DNA of 64,000 bases from Clostridiaceae bacterium (lineage in GTDB: Bacteria; Bacillota; Clostridia; DSM-8532), in NCBI GenBank assembly GCA_012719545.1, contig JAAYAD010000096.1, positions 1 to 64,000 of the forward strand, read 5' to 3'. A model generated the notes under the pieces. The model was given only the letters and a program-made list of their open reading frames with translations. It had not been told where the DNA came from and did not search any database. Of this stretch, positions 30,076 to 40,259 are shown one piece after another. The first letter of the stretch is position 1, and every line of letters begins with the position of its first letter. Made by a program: the position numbers and the translations under genes.

Positions 30076-31608
30076 ATGGCATTTTTACTTGGAATTGACA
30101 TTGGTACGTCAGGTACAAAAACAGTCTTATTCGATGAAACAGGAAAAACAATAGCAAGCGACACTCAGGAATATCCGCTGTACCAACCCAAGAACGGTTG
30201 GGCTGAGCAGGATCCGGAGGACTGGAAAAGGGCAACTTTTGTATCCATCAGGAATGTCCTGAACAAAAGCGGAGTTAACCCGGAAGATGTTAAGGGTGTG
30301 GGACTTTCAGGCCAGATGCACGGTGCGGTTCTTCTTGACAAGGACAATAATGTCTTGAGAAAGGCAATCATCTGGTGCGACCAGAGAAGTGCCGCCGAAT
30401 GCGAGGAAATTACCGCAAAAGTAGGCGCAAAAAGGCTCATTGAAATCACTGCAAACCCTGCTCTCACAGGTTTTACCGCATCAAAGGTTATGTGGGTGAA
30501 AAATAACGAGCCTGAAATTTTCGAAAAGATTAGAAAAATTCTGCTTCCTAAGGACTATATCCGCTTCTGCCTTACCGGCGAATATGCAACAGAAGTGTCA
30601 GACGCAAGCGGTATGCAGTTTTTGGATGTGCCTAACCGCTGCTGGAGTGATGAGGTTCTTTCAAAGCTTGGCCTTAATAAAGACATGCTTGGAAAGGTCT
30701 ATGAGTCACAGGAAGTAACCGGAACCATAACCAGAATCGTTGCAGAAATTACTGGACTTAAAGAGGGTACTCCCGTTGTGGGCGGTGCCGGAGATCAGGC
30801 AGCTGCTGCGGTAGGAAACGGTATAGTTAAGGAAGGCGTAATTTCATCAACCATTGGTACTTCTGGCGTTGTATTTGCCTATACCGACAAGGTAAGCATT
30901 GACCCTCTGGGACGCGTTCACACCTTCTGCCATGCGGTACCCAATACATGGCACATCATGGGTGTTACCCAGGGAGCAGGCCTTTCACTTCAGTGGTTCA
31001 GAAATAACTTCTGCCAGCCTGAAATGGCTTCTGCAAATCTTATAGATACAGACGTATATCAACTTCTTGACAAGGCTGCCGATTTGTCGGGAGTAGGTGC
31101 CAACGGCCTTGTTTATCTGCCATATCTTATGGGAGAGAGAACACCCCACCTTGATCCTGACTGCAGAGGAGTCTTCTTTGGTCTTTCAGCCAAGCATACA
31201 AAACGCGACATGCTGAGAGCTATTATGGAAGGTGTTGCATTCAGCCTTCGTGACTGCCTTGAGATTATTAAGAGCATGGGCGTTGATGTGCAGGAGGTAA
31301 GAGCATCCGGCGGAGGCGGAAAGAGTCCTCTGTGGCGCCGCATACAGGCCGATGTATTTGGAACACCTATTTATACAATAAGCTCCAGTGAGGGCGGCGC
31401 ATTGGGAGTTGCACTTTTGGCAGGAGTAGGCGCAGGAGTTTATAAGAGTGTAGCCGAAGCCTGTGATGCTACCATCAAGGTTGTTACAAAGCAGGACTTA
31501 AACAGTGAAAACCACAAGGTTTATGACGGATATTACAAGCTTTACAACAACCTTTACAATTCACTTAAGAATGACTTCAAGGTTCTTGCGGGACTTAACA
31601 AGGCATAA
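30076..31608 (+). CDS. xylB: Xylulokinase
   Basis: This 510-residue FGGY kinase phosphorylates D-xylulose to xylulose 5-phosphate, which enters the pentose phosphate pathway. The N-terminal FGGY half starts LLGIDIGTSGTKTVLFDETG and has GLSGQMHGAVLLD with the active-site region; the C-terminal half has GGAGDQAAAAVGNGIV and ASGGGGKSPLWRRIQADVFG. Length is standard. GGGCGGAGGG precedes ATG 30076. It is followed by the ROK regulator and xylA. Confidence 0.95.
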   Translation: MAFLLGIDIGTSGTKTVLFDETGKTIASDTQEYPLYQPKNGWAEQDPEDWKRATFVSIRNVLNKSGVNPEDVKGVGLSGQMHGAVLLDKDNNVLRKAIIWCDQRSAAECEEITAKVGAKRLIEITANPALTGFTASKVMWVKNNEPEIFEKIRKILLPKDYIRFCLTGEYATEVSDASGMQFLDVPNRCWSDEVLSKLGLNKDMLGKVYESQEVTGTITRIVAEITGLKEGTPVVGGAGDQAAAAVGNGIVKEGVISSTIGTSGVVFAYTDKVSIDPLGRVHTFCHAVPNTWHIMGVTQGAGLSLQWFRNNFCQPEMASANLIDTDVYQLLDKAADLSGVGANGLVYLPYLMGERTPHLDPDCRGVFFGLSAKHTKRDMLRAIMEGVAFSLRDCLEIIKSMGVDVQEVRASGGGGKSPLWRRIQADVFGTPIYTISSSEGGALGVALLAGVGAGVYKSVAEACDATIKVVTKQDLNSENHKVYDGYYKLYNNLYNSLKNDFKVLAGLNKA

Positions 31609-31635
31609 CGTTTACCTGAAAAACCGACAATTAAA

Positions 31636-31655
31636 AGGGCATAATACCTTGCCCT
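31636..31655 (+). other. Small hairpin between xylB and the ROK gene
   Basis: AGGGCA (31636-31641) pairs with TGCCCT (31650-31655). There is no T run, so it is more likely a message-stability element than a terminator. Confidence 0.4.
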
Positions 31656-31674
31656 GCATTGGGGAGATTTTTGC

Positions 31675-32853
31675 TTGAAAAAGCGGATTACTGGGAACAA
31701 TCAGTTCATTAAGGAAATGAACAAATCCATTGTTCTGGATTTGATAAGAGTTACAAAAGGCATATCCAGAAAGCTTCTGGCTGATTCTACCGGCCTTTCT
31801 CCTACAGCATCGGGAGCGATAGTTCGCTCCCTGCTGCAGGAAGGGTACATACGAGAAATCGGGGAAGGTGAATCCTCCGGAGGAAGAAAGCCCATAATCC
31901 TTGAACTCAATCCCCGTTCCTATTTCTCCTTTGGCTTCGACATAGACATGCGCTTTATATATACCGTTGTTCTGGACATTACAGGAGAAGTAATATACAG
32001 AAATAAAATTTTAAACAATACTGAACTTTCGGTGAACCAGGCGCTTTCAATCCTTGGCGGGGAATTCAAAAAGGCTGTTGAAAATCTTAATATTGACAAA
32101 AGCAGGATTCTGGGCGTAGGAGTTTCAGTCCCGGGCATGCTGGATATAAAAAGCAAAAGAATCATACTGGCGCCTAACCTGGGCTGGTCCGATGCGGAGC
32201 TTTTAGAACCTCTGCAGGAAAAGGTGGGAGTGACTGTATACCTGGACAATGAATCCATGTGTTCGGCATCCTGCGAGAACTGGCTGGGGCTCTGCAGGGA
32301 AGTTGAAGATTTTATATGCATCAATATTGAGTCGGGTATTGGTTCCGGTATGTTTATGAGGGGGAAAATGTACCGCGGCTTTTCAGGAAGTGCAGGAGAA
32401 GTCGGACACATCCGGGTGGACGAAAACGGTATTCCCTGCAAATGTGGTAACAAAGGCTGCCTTGAAACCATCGCTTCAATAAAGGGAATGGTGGAAAGGG
32501 CATTACATAAGAAGATAATCACTGAGTCTGACTCCGACAAAGCCTTTGAAACCCTGCTTAAAAAAGCTAAAAGCGGAGATACTGAAAGTCTTGGCATTTT
32601 CCACGATGCAGCCATAAGCTTGGGCAAAGCTGTGGCAAATCTCATCAACACCATTAATCCACAAAAGATAGTGCTTGGCAAGAGATTTTCCGAATATTCG
32701 GAACTTGTTATAGACACTATCAGAGAAACGGCTTTAAAATACGCACTTCCCTATCCTTCCGAGCGGACTGAAATTATTCCGTCCAGCTTTGGAGAAGATT
32801 CTTCAGCATTGGGCGCAGCTATAATTCCCTTAAGAAAATTGTTCGGAAGATAG
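31675..32853 (+). CDS. ROK family transcriptional repressor (XylR-like)
   Basis: This 392-residue protein has an N-terminal winged HTH (GISRKLLADSTGLSPTASGA, with SSGGRKP after the wing) and a C-terminal ROK sugar-kinase-like domain with VGVSVPGMLD, NIESGIGSGMF, GSAGEVGHIRVDENG and the zinc motif CKCGNKGCLETIAS. Position between xylB and xylA argues for a xylose-responsive repressor; in Firmicutes XylR proteins of this type release DNA on binding xylose. The start is TTG at 31675 after GGGGAG. Confidence 0.88.
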   Translation: MKKRITGNNQFIKEMNKSIVLDLIRVTKGISRKLLADSTGLSPTASGAIVRSLLQEGYIREIGEGESSGGRKPIILELNPRSYFSFGFDIDMRFIYTVVLDITGEVIYRNKILNNTELSVNQALSILGGEFKKAVENLNIDKSRILGVGVSVPGMLDIKSKRIILAPNLGWSDAELLEPLQEKVGVTVYLDNESMCSASCENWLGLCREVEDFICINIESGIGSGMFMRGKMYRGFSGSAGEVGHIRVDENGIPCKCGNKGCLETIASIKGMVERALHKKIITESDSDKAFETLLKKAKSGDTESLGIFHDAAISLGKAVANLINTINPQKIVLGKRFSEYSELVIDTIRETALKYALPYPSERTEIIPSSFGEDSSALGAAIIPLRKLFGR

Positions 32854-32990
32854 AATTAAAGTGGGCATATGCAGCCGGACAATTTAAGACGAAACGCCCC
32901 TAAAATGCTTTCTATAAGCCAACCTAAAAATAAAGATAGAGATTTAAATTAATATGATATGCGCGGAATATTTAGTAAGGAGGCATTATT

Positions 32991-34313
32991 ATGTCGGAGT
33001 ATTTCAAAGGAATTGGTAAAATCAAGTATGAGGGTCCCCAGTCTGACAATCCTCTGGCCTTCAAATACTACAATCCGGAGGAAGTAATAGACGGAAAGAC
33101 CATGAAAGAGCATCTTCGTTTTGCCGTGGCTTACTGGCACACCTACCAGGCCAGGGGAGCGGATCCCTTTGGCGTTGGCACGGCAATAAGGCCATGGGAC
33201 GGTGTAAGTGATCCCATGGATTTGGCTTATGCCAAGGTTGAGGCTAATTTCGAATTTTGTGAGAAGCTGGACATTCCCTTCTTCTGCTTCCATGACAGGG
33301 ACATCTCCTCTGAAGCCGACACACTTTCTGAAACCAACAAGCGCCTTGACAAAGTGGTTGAAAAAATCAAGGACAGAATGAAATCAAGCGATGTAAAGCT
33401 TTTATGGGGAACAGCAAATCTATTCAGCAACCCAAGGTTCATGCACGGCGCATCTACTTCATGCAGTGCGGACGTATTCGCATATGCTGCAGCTCAGGTT
33501 AAAAAGGCTCTGGAGATTACCAAGGAACTTAATGGACAAAACTATGTATTCTGGGGCGGCAGGGAAGGATACGAAACACTCCTTAATACCGATATGAAGC
33601 TTGAACTGGACAATCTGGCGCGCTTCCTTTCAATGGCTGTTGACTACGCAAAAGAGATAGGCTTTGACGGTCAATTCTTAATTGAACCCAAGCCGAAGGA
33701 GCCCACCAAGCACCAGTATGACTTTGACGCAGCGACAGTTCTGGGCTTCTTAAAGAATTACGGTCTGGAAAAGTATTTTAAACTTAACATTGAAGCAAAC
33801 CATGCCACACTTGCCCAGCACACCTTCCAGCATGAGCTCAGAGTTGCAAGAATAAACAATGCCCTTGGCTCCATAGACGCAAACCAGGGGGACCTTCTCC
33901 TTGGATGGGACACCGACCAGTTCCCCACCAATATCTATGACACAACCCTGGCTATGTACGAAGTAATTATGGCCGGAGGCTTTGACAAGGGCGGCCTTAA
34001 CTTTGACTCCAAGGTAAGAAGAGCATCCTTTGAGCCCGAGGATCTGTTCTATGGACATATTGCAGGAATGGACGCTTTTGCAAGGGGCTTTAAGGTAGCA
34101 CACAGGCTTGTCAAGGACGGAGTCTATGAGAAGTTTATTAAGGAAAGATACAGCAGCTTCGAAAAGGGTATAGGACTTGATATAGTTTCAGGTAAAGTCG
34201 GATTTAAGGAGCTTGAAGCTTATACCCTGCAAAATGGCGAGCCCAGACTTTCTTCCGGACGCCAGGAGATGCTTGAATCGATTCTTAACCAGTACATCAT
34301 TGAGACAAAGTAG
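32991..34313 (+). CDS. xylA: Xylose isomerase
   Basis: This 440-residue TIM-barrel enzyme interconverts D-xylose and D-xylulose, and in many bacteria also glucose and fructose. It is the longer class II form, beginning [20 protein letters not shown]. Catalytic and metal residues are in [33 protein letters not shown] and [17 protein letters not shown] precedes ATG 32991. No clear promoter lies in the 137-base spacer from the ROK gene, so it may be co-transcribed from xylB. Confidence 0.98.
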   Translation: MSEYFKGIGKIKYEGPQSDNPLAFKYYNPEEVIDGKTMKEHLRFAVAYWHTYQARGADPFGVGTAIRPWDGVSDPMDLAYAKVEANFEFCEKLDIPFFCFHDRDISSEADTLSETNKRLDKVVEKIKDRMKSSDVKLLWGTANLFSNPRFMHGASTSCSADVFAYAAAQVKKALEITKELNGQNYVFWGGREGYETLLNTDMKLELDNLARFLSMAVDYAKEIGFDGQFLIEPKPKEPTKHQYDFDAATVLGFLKNYGLEKYFKLNIEANHATLAQHTFQHELRVARINNALGSIDANQGDLLLGWDTDQFPTNIYDTTLAMYEVIMAGGFDKGGLNFDSKVRRASFEPEDLFYGHIAGMDAFARGFKVAHRLVKDGVYEKFIKERYSSFEKGIGLDIVSGKVGFKELEAYTLQNGEPRLSSGRQEMLESILNQYIIETK

Positions 34314-34360
34314 TTTATACTAATAATTATCCCAATAACTTGATATACTTATAAACAACA

Positions 34361-34394
34361 CCGCTACGGCATAATCTGCCGTAGCGGGCATTTT
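34361..34394 (+). terminator. xylA terminator
   Basis: CCGCTACGGCA (34361-34371) pairs perfectly with TGCCGTAGCGG (34377-34387), then GCATTTTAT. It separates the xyl genes from the KDPG genes, yet the next start is only about 33 bases beyond, so some readthrough or a nearby promoter is needed for expression of the next gene. Confidence 0.75.
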
Positions 34395-34426
34395 ATAAGC
34401 CTATGGGAGATTGCGAGGTAGATGAT

Positions 34427-35392
34427 ATGAATGATGTGCTGAAGAAACTTTCCGATATCGGAATTATTCCGGTTGCAAAAATTGATGATGCACAAAAAGC
34501 AGTTCCAATAGCAAAAGCCTTGTGTGACGGAGGACTTCCCTGCATAGAGGTGACCTTCAGAACTGATAAGGCCGAAGAGTCCATACGCCGAATCACCGAA
34601 TCCCTTCCTCATGTGCTTGTGGGTGCAGGAACGGTTCTTACAACTGAGCAGGCGGACAGAGCGGTGGAAGCCGGTGCAAAATTCATTGTAAGCCCGGGGT
34701 TTAATACAAAGCTTGTATCACACTGTCTGGAAAAAAATATAACTGTTATTCCCGGGTGCTCAAGCCCCACTGACATTGAGGCTGCCATGAGCTTTGGATT
34801 TGATGTTGTAAAATTCTTTCCTGCCGAAGCTTTAGGCGGAGTTAAGTATATAAAGGCTGTTTCGGCCCCATACAGCGGCATTAAATTCATCCCCACAGGG
34901 GGAATAAATGAGAAAAATCTCAATGAATATCTTTCCTGCCCTAATGTCATAGCCTGCGGAGGCAGTTGGATGCTGAAGGAATCCCTGATGCAGGAAGGAG
35001 CTTTCGACCAGATTACAGCTCTTACAAGGGAAGCCGTAAAAGCAATGATGGGCTTTGAACTTATACATGTGGGAATTAACTGTGAAAATGATTCCGAAGC
35101 ATACCAGACTGCAGTACTCCTTTGTAACCTTTTCGGCCTTGAGCCAAGAGAAACGAATCTTGCAATTTTTGCAGGAAAATACTTTGAGGTTATGAAAACA
35201 CCTTACCGGGGCAAGAACGGGCATATTGCCATTGGAACCAATTGCCTTGAAAGAGGCGTGGCATATATGGAGTCCCGGGGTTTTAAGATGGATATTGAGG
35301 GAGCAAGTAAGGATAAAGAAGGAAAGCTGACAGGACCTGTTTACTTTGAGCAGGAAATCGGCGGATTTGCATTCCACTTGATACAGAAGTAA
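34427..35392 (+). CDS. eda: KDPG/KHG aldolase fused to a C-terminal VOC-like domain
   Basis: Residues 1 to about 208 form a class I aldolase that cleaves 2-keto-3-deoxy-6-phosphogluconate to pyruvate and glyceraldehyde 3-phosphate: E41 in CIEVTFRT, GAGTVLT, Schiff-base K129 in FDVVKFFPAEALGG and PTGGI. Residues about 210-321 form a glyoxalase/VOC-like domain (ELIHVGINCENDSEA, GHIAIGTNCLERGVAYMESR, GGFAFHLIQK). Ordinary Eda proteins end near 210 residues. ATG 34427 with GAGGT is preferred over 34403, which has no ribosome-binding site. The added domain's role is unknown. The gene overlaps the kdgK region end to end. Confidence 0.9.
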   Translation: MNDVLKKLSDIGIIPVAKIDDAQKAVPIAKALCDGGLPCIEVTFRTDKAEESIRRITESLPHVLVGAGTVLTTEQADRAVEAGAKFIVSPGFNTKLVSHCLEKNITVIPGCSSPTDIEAAMSFGFDVVKFFPAEALGGVKYIKAVSAPYSGIKFIPTGGINEKNLNEYLSCPNVIACGGSWMLKESLMQEGAFDQITALTREAVKAMMGFELIHVGINCENDSEAYQTAVLLCNLFGLEPRETNLAIFAGKYFEVMKTPYRGKNGHIAIGTNCLERGVAYMESRGFKMDIEGASKDKEGKLTGPVYFEQEIGGFAFHLIQK

Positions 35393-35406
35393 TGGGGGTA
35401 AGGAAA

Positions 35407-36429
35407 ATGGCTGGAATAGTAACGTTCGGTGAAATCATGCTCAGGCTTGCGCCCGAGGGGTATTTAAGGTTTGTTCAGGCAGATAAGTTCTGCGCAACTT
35501 ACGGGGGCGGCGAAGCAAATGTAGCCGTTTCCCTGGCCAATTTCGGCATGGATGTAAAATTCGTCACAAAACTTCCCAAGAACGATATAGGTCAGGCTGC
35601 AATCAATTCCTTAAGACGTTTCGGCGTAAATACCGACAGTATTGTACGGGGCGGGGACAGAATTGGCATTTACTTTCTTGAAAAAGGTGCATCCCAGCGC
35701 CCGTCAAAGGTAATTTACGACCGTGCCAACTCATCAATTGCCACAGCTTCCCGGGATGAATTTGACTGGGACAAAATTTTTCAGGGAGCCGAGTGGTTTC
35801 ATTTTACAGGCATTACTCCCGCAATAAGCGACAATGCGGCATTAATTTGTGCCGATGCCTGCAAAGCTGCCAAAAAACGGGGCATGACCGTAAGTTGCGA
35901 TCTCAATTATCGCAAGAATCTGTGGAGCCGTGAAAAAGCAGGCAAGGAAATGTCTGAGCTTATGGAATATGTTGACGTGTGCATTGCAAACGAAGAAGAC
36001 GCAGGCGATGTTTTCGGAATCTGGGCTGATAATACCGATATTACCGGGGGCAGGCTGTCCGAGGAAGGCTATAAGAGCGTTGCCAAAAAACTGAAAGACA
36101 AATTTGATTTCAAATATGTCGCTATCACTTTACGCTCCTCAATTTCCGCAAACGACAACAATTGGGCGGCAATGCTCTATGACGGAGCAGAATACCATTT
36201 CTCCAAAACCTATGCAATACATATTGTGGATCGTGTTGGAGGCGGGGATAGCTTTGGAGCAGGGCTTATCTACTCGCTTATGACCGGGAAAGATCCAAAA
36301 AAGGCTTTAGAATTTGCAGTTGCCGCAAGCTGCCTTAAGCACACCATTGAGGGCGATTTCAATATGGTTAGCGTAGCGGAGGTAACTAAGCTTATGGAAG
36401 GCGACGGAACAGGACGCGTACAGAGATAG
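35407..36429 (+). CDS. kdgK: 2-keto-3-deoxygluconate kinase (PfkB family)
   Basis: This 340-residue ribokinase-like enzyme has GGGEANVAVSLANFGMDVKF near the N terminus (sugar-binding), an adenine-binding middle and the catalytic GGGDSFGAGLIYSLM near residue 280. Immediately after the KDPG aldolase its expected reaction is phosphorylation of 2-keto-3-deoxygluconate to KDPG, the last step before aldolase in uronate breakdown. ATG 35407 follows GGGGGTAAGG; an in-frame ATG at 35392 overlaps the eda stop. Fructokinase or another PfkB activity cannot be excluded from sequence alone. Confidence 0.88.
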   Translation: MAGIVTFGEIMLRLAPEGYLRFVQADKFCATYGGGEANVAVSLANFGMDVKFVTKLPKNDIGQAAINSLRRFGVNTDSIVRGGDRIGIYFLEKGASQRPSKVIYDRANSSIATASRDEFDWDKIFQGAEWFHFTGITPAISDNAALICADACKAAKKRGMTVSCDLNYRKNLWSREKAGKEMSELMEYVDVCIANEEDAGDVFGIWADNTDITGGRLSEEGYKSVAKKLKDKFDFKYVAITLRSSISANDNNWAAMLYDGAEYHFSKTYAIHIVDRVGGGDSFGAGLIYSLMTGKDPKKALEFAVAASCLKHTIEGDFNMVSVAEVTKLMEGDGTGRVQR

Positions 36430-36693
36430 TGATTTTATTTCTTAACAGGCAGGTCAACGGTAATTTTGACCGGACATTAATCCTGTCGGTGCTAAAAAAA
36501 TTTTGGCCATAAAAAACACTTGACAGTCTTAAAAATATAGGGTAATTATATTACATTTTATATAAATACATTTTATATAGATGCTTTTACATACCCACTA
36601 TAACTAAAAATTTTTAAATTAATACTTGCTGATTAAATATATTTTGCCCTCAACCAGAGGCTCGCTGCTTTCCATAAGCATGTAAAAAAACTG
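36430..36693. other. Intergenic region before the S10 cluster
   Basis: It holds a hairpin GGTCAA...TTGACC at about 36451-36472 and another, ACCG-ACA/TGTCGGT, just beyond it, likely the kdgK transcript end. A second promoter-like pair, TTGACA (36520-36525) and TAATTA (36543-36548), sits upstream of the better promoter at 36694. No ORF is convincing. Confidence 0.45.
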
Positions 36694-36722
36694 TTGCATT
36701 CGTAATTAATATGTTATATAAT
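36694..36722 (+). promoter_or_regulatory. S10 operon promoter
   Basis: TTGCAT (36694-36699), 17 bases, TATAAT (36717-36722). The transcript would carry an untranslated leader of about 255 bases before rpsJ, long for a ribosomal operon unless it is regulatory. Confidence 0.75.
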
Positions 36723-36872
36723 ATCTCATGCTGTGACATGGCATACGATGAAGCTGCAGATGGCAGGTGAAACAGACTGGGAACTGCGGTGGAGAATGTC
36801 CGATTCAGAGAAACCGGGCGACAAGTCACTGTACATCATACATGTATCTGTTTTTATGTGTGTTTGTATTGT

Positions 36873-36900
36873 GCTCAGGTTTTCGGATCTGGGCTTTTTA
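36873..36900 (+). promoter_or_regulatory. Terminator-like hairpin in the S10 leader
   Basis: GCTCAGG (36873-36879) pairs with TCTGGGC (36888-36894) with two G-U pairs and is followed by TTTTTA. It lies between the promoter and rpsJ and could act as an attenuator for the whole ribosomal cluster. Confidence 0.5.
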
Positions 36901-36983
36901 TATGATTAAATATGAAACACCCGGCAGAGTGTACAGGAAAAAGCTTGTTGCGCCAGAAAACGTATTCGTAAGGAGGCTTATGT

Positions 36984-37295
36984 ATGGCGAACAAACAAAA
37001 AATCAGAATCAGGCTGAAGGCATTTGATCACCAGATCATCGATCAGTCGGCGGAGAAAATCGTCGAGACTGCTAAGAGAACAGGCGCCAAGGTATCCGGC
37101 CCCGTTCCGCTGCCTACAAGAAAAGAAATTATCACAATCCTCAGAGCTCCTCACAAGTATAAGGATTCTCGTGAGCAGTTCGAGATGAAGACCCACAAGA
37201 GACTTATTGACATCTTGATGCCCACCCCGAAGACTGTTGACGCTCTTATGAGACTGGATCTTCCCGCTGGTGTGGATATCGAAATCAAGCTGTAA
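36984..37295 (+). CDS. rpsJ: 30S ribosomal protein S10
   Basis: This 103-residue protein of the 30S head also takes part in transcription antitermination as NusE. It begins [20 protein letters not shown] and has [19 protein letters not shown] and [18 protein letters not shown] precedes ATG 36984. It opens the S10-spc-alpha cluster. In relatives it usually follows tuf directly; here tuf is 23 kb upstream. Confidence 0.98.
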   Translation: MANKQKIRIRLKAFDHQIIDQSAEKIVETAKRTGAKVSGPVPLPTRKEIITILRAPHKYKDSREQFEMKTHKRLIDILMPTPKTVDALMRLDLPAGVDIEIKL

Positions 37296-37318
37296 TTTTA
37301 AATTTCAAATATTGTTAT

Positions 37319-37336
37319 GTTCAGTTTGAACTGAAC
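37319..37336. other. Palindrome between rpsJ and rplC
   Basis: GTTCAGTT-TG-AACTGAAC is an 8-2-8 perfect inverted repeat in the 65-base spacer. It has no T run and may stabilise or separate the rpsJ message. Confidence 0.45.
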
Positions 37337-37360
37337 CAATGACAGGAGGTATTTTTTACA

Positions 37361-37993
37361 ATGAAAAAGTGCATTTTAGGTAAAAAAATCGGTATGACAC
37401 AGGTTTTCGACGAAAACGGTGCTGTTATTCCCGTAACTGTGGTTTTAGCAGGTCCCGTATCAGTTATTCAGAAAAAGACTGTGGAAATCGATGGCTACAA
37501 TGCTATTAAAGTCGGATTTGAGGATATTTCCGAGAAAAAAGTTAACAAGCCTTTGAAGGGTCAATTCGAGAAGGCTAATGTTACACCCAAGAGATATATG
37601 AGAGAATTCAAGCTTGATGATATTTCAGGCTATGAGGTAGGCAATGTAATCAAGGTTGAGGATATGTTCCAGAACGGTGATAAAGTTGACGTATCAGGCA
37701 TTTCCAAAGGTAAGGGATATGCAGGTACCGTTAAGAGGTTCGGAACAGCCCGCGGCCGTATGACACACGGTTCAGGCTATCACAGAGGACTTGGTTCGAT
37801 GGGTGCTCACTCCGATCCCAGCCGTATTTTCAAAGGTAAGGTAATGCCTGGCCATATGGGCGCTGAAAAGGTAACCGTACAGAATCTTACAGTTGTAAGG
37901 GTTGACGCTGAGAGAGGTCTTTTGCTGATTAAAGGTGCGGTTCCAGGTCCCAAGGGCGGCCTCCTCGTTATTAAGGATTCGGTCAAGGCTTAA
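37361..37993 (+). CDS. rplC: 50S ribosomal protein L3
   Basis: This 210-residue protein binds near the peptidyl transferase centre and starts 50S assembly. It begins [20 protein letters not shown], with the loop [20 protein letters not shown] and [15 protein letters not shown] that reaches the active site. AGGAGG precedes ATG 37361. Full length. Confidence 0.98.
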   Translation: MKKCILGKKIGMTQVFDENGAVIPVTVVLAGPVSVIQKKTVEIDGYNAIKVGFEDISEKKVNKPLKGQFEKANVTPKRYMREFKLDDISGYEVGNVIKVEDMFQNGDKVDVSGISKGKGYAGTVKRFGTARGRMTHGSGYHRGLGSMGAHSDPSRIFKGKVMPGHMGAEKVTVQNLTVVRVDAERGLLLIKGAVPGPKGGLLVIKDSVKA

Positions 37994-38024
37994 TAAAGAA
38001 CTGGTTCGGAAGGAGGAAACATAG

Positions 38025-38648
38025 ATGCCAATAGTAGATGTTTACAATATCAAAGGCCAAAAGGTCGGAGACATAAACTTAAGCGATGATATCTTCGGAG
38101 TGGATGTAAATACAGTAGCAATGCACAGTGCAGTTGTGAACATTCTTGCCAACGCAAGACAGGGCACACAGTCCACAAAGACCAAATCTGAGGTCAGAGG
38201 CGGCGGCAGGAAGCCCTGGAGACAAAAGGGAACAGGCCGTGCACGTCACGGAAGCATCCGTTCCGCACAGTGGGTTGGCGGCGGTATCGTATTAGGTCCC
38301 AAGCCCAGAAGCTACAGCTACACACTGCCTAAGAAGGTTAAGAGACTTGCTCTTAAGAGTGCTCTTACCACCAAGGTTAATGACAACAACATAATCGTTC
38401 TTGATGATCTTAAGCTTGAAGCCATCAAGACAAAGGAAATGGCTAATATTCTTAACAACCTTAAGGTTGATTCATCAGCTCTGATAGTTCTTCCCGACCT
38501 TGACAAGAAAGTTATTCTGTCGGCAAGAAACTTGGAAAATGTCAAAACATCGACCTACAACACAATTAACACTTACGATGTCCTGAGATATAACAAGTTC
38601 ATTGTAACCAAGGATGCCGTAGCCAAGATTGAGGAGGTGTTCGCGTAA
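38025..38648 (+). CDS. rplD: 50S ribosomal protein L4
   Basis: This 207-residue protein lines the peptide exit tunnel; in gamma-proteobacteria it also represses the S10 operon. The extended loop is visible in [20 protein letters not shown], then [29 protein letters not shown] precedes ATG 38025. Its stop overlaps the rplW start (TAATG). Confidence 0.98.
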   Translation: MPIVDVYNIKGQKVGDINLSDDIFGVDVNTVAMHSAVVNILANARQGTQSTKTKSEVRGGGRKPWRQKGTGRARHGSIRSAQWVGGGIVLGPKPRSYSYTLPKKVKRLALKSALTTKVNDNNIIVLDDLKLEAIKTKEMANILNNLKVDSSALIVLPDLDKKVILSARNLENVKTSTYNTINTYDVLRYNKFIVTKDAVAKIEEVFA

Positions 38649-39001
38649 TGAAATTCGCAGAAGATATAATTATTCGCCCTTACATTACTGAGAAGAGCAA
38701 TATGGAAATAGCTGAGGGCAAATACACCTTTATTGTTGATAAAAAGGCTACAAAGACTGAGATTAAGCATGCAGTCGAAAAGCTTTTTGGAGTTAAGGTC
38801 ATCAACGTAAACACCGTTAATTACGACGGTAAGGAAAAGCGCATGGGCGTTCACGTTGGAAAGACAGAATCCTTTAAGAAGGCAATTGTTAAGATTGATA
38901 CCGATCCTAAGCCCGTAACCTATGCAACAAAGGGCGGTAAGGTAGTGACCAATACCAAGAAGTATAAGACTTCTATTGAAGAATTTGGAGTAGCTCAATA
39001 A
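38648..39001 (+). CDS. rplW: 50S ribosomal protein L23
   Basis: This 117-residue protein sits at the exit tunnel and is the docking site for trigger factor and SRP. It shows [40 protein letters not shown] and the [14 protein letters not shown] loop. The N terminus (MKFAEDI) is slightly longer than in E. coli. ATG 38648 shares its first base with the rplD stop. Confidence 0.97.
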   Translation: MKFAEDIIIRPYITEKSNMEIAEGKYTFIVDKKATKTEIKHAVEKLFGVKVINVNTVNYDGKEKRMGVHVGKTESFKKAIVKIDTDPKPVTYATKGGKVVTNTKKYKTSIEEFGVAQ

Positions 39002-39087
39002 AAAAAGTAGCCCGGCTGGTCGGAATATAGGCCCCACAGTCAGCCTGAGAACGACAAGACCGGAAATATCATAAAGGAGTGGAAGTA

Positions 39088-39921
39088 ATGCCAATTAAAA
39101 AGTACAATCCGACATCTCCTGCAAGAAGATTCATGACTGTATCTACATTTGAGGGGATAACAAAGAAGGAGCCCGAAAAGAGCCTTCTTGCTCCGCTTAA
39201 AAAGAAAGGCGGAAGGAACTCCTACGGAAGAATTACTGTTCGTCATCATGGCGGCGGTGCAAAGCAAAAGTACAGAATCATTGATTTCAAAAGAGATAAG
39301 GATGGAATTCCCGGTAAGGTAGCCGCTATTGAATACGATCCTAACAGATCTGCAAATATAGCCCTTATCGTATATGCCGACGGTGAAAAGAGATACATTA
39401 TCGCTCCCGACGGATTGAATGTTGGAGATAAGGTATTTTCAGGACCCGATGCCGATATTAAGCCAGGCAACTGTCTGCCACTGGAATTCATCCCTGTTGG
39501 TACCGTAATTCACAACATCGAGCTTAAGCCTGGAAAGGGCGGTCAGCTTGTAAGGGCAGCAGGAAACCTTGCCCAGCTTATGGCGAAGGAAGGCAAATAT
39601 GCACAGGTAAGACTTCCTTCCGGTGAAGTAAGAAAGATCGATATTCGCTGCAGAGCTTCAATTGGACAGGTTGGTAACCTTGACCATGAAAATATCTCCA
39701 TAGGTAAGGCCGGAAGAAAACGCTGGATGGGTATAAGACCAACTGTCCGCGGTGTTGTTATGAACCCCAATGACCATCCTCACGGCGGTGGTGAAGGTAA
39801 ATCTCCTATCGGTATGCCAAGCCCAGTAACACCTTGGGGTAAACCGACTCTCGGTTATAAGACCCGTAAGAAGAACAAGCAAAGCAACAAGCTGATTGTG
39901 AAGAGACGCAACGGCAAGTAA
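39088..39921 (+). CDS. rplB: 50S ribosomal protein L2
   Basis: This 277-residue protein is needed for subunit joining and peptidyl transfer. It begins [18 protein letters not shown] and has the universally conserved [14 protein letters not shown] segment. A GTG nine bases upstream is in frame but overlaps the AAAGGAG ribosome site, so ATG 39088 is used. Confidence 0.98.
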   Translation: MPIKKYNPTSPARRFMTVSTFEGITKKEPEKSLLAPLKKKGGRNSYGRITVRHHGGGAKQKYRIIDFKRDKDGIPGKVAAIEYDPNRSANIALIVYADGEKRYIIAPDGLNVGDKVFSGPDADIKPGNCLPLEFIPVGTVIHNIELKPGKGGQLVRAAGNLAQLMAKEGKYAQVRLPSGEVRKIDIRCRASIGQVGNLDHENISIGKAGRKRWMGIRPTVRGVVMNPNDHPHGGGEGKSPIGMPSPVTPWGKPTLGYKTRKKNKQSNKLIVKRRNGK

Positions 39922-39944
39922 GATGCAAGAAGGAGGTTAGTACC

Positions 39945-40229
39945 GTGAGTAGATCGTTGAAGAAAGAGCCCTTTGTTGACAAGAAGCTCTTGAAAAGAAT
40001 CGAAGAAATGAATGAAAAGAACGAGAAAAAGGTCCTGAAGACCTGGTCACGTGCATCAACCATCTATCCTCAGATGGTGGGACATACAATAGCTGTTCAC
40101 GACGGACGTAAGCATGTTCCTGTATATATATCTGAAGATATGGTCGGACATAAACTTGGTGAATTTGCACCTACCCGTACCTACAGAGGACACGGTAAGG
40201 ATGAAAAGAGCACCAAACTCAAGAAGTAA
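39945..40229 (+). CDS. rpsS: 30S ribosomal protein S19
   Basis: This 94-residue head protein starts with GTG at 39945 ([19 protein letters not shown]) after AGGAGG. It contains [20 protein letters not shown] and [13 protein letters not shown], both highly conserved. Length is standard. Confidence 0.98.
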   Translation: MSRSLKKEPFVDKKLLKRIEEMNEKNEKKVLKTWSRASTIYPQMVGHTIAVHDGRKHVPVYISEDMVGHKLGEFAPTRTYRGHGKDEKSTKLKK

Positions 40230-40259
40230 TACTCAGCAAGATTGGAAGGAGGAATGGAC

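Noticed and set aside
31920-32717. Long minus-strand frame opposite the ROK regulator
   Set aside because: Shadow of the real gene; composition is Ser/Leu/Pro-rich without motifs.
36767-37027. Small plus-strand frame in the S10 leader
   Set aside because: It overlaps rpsJ in another frame and the leader hairpin, with no good ribosome-binding site.
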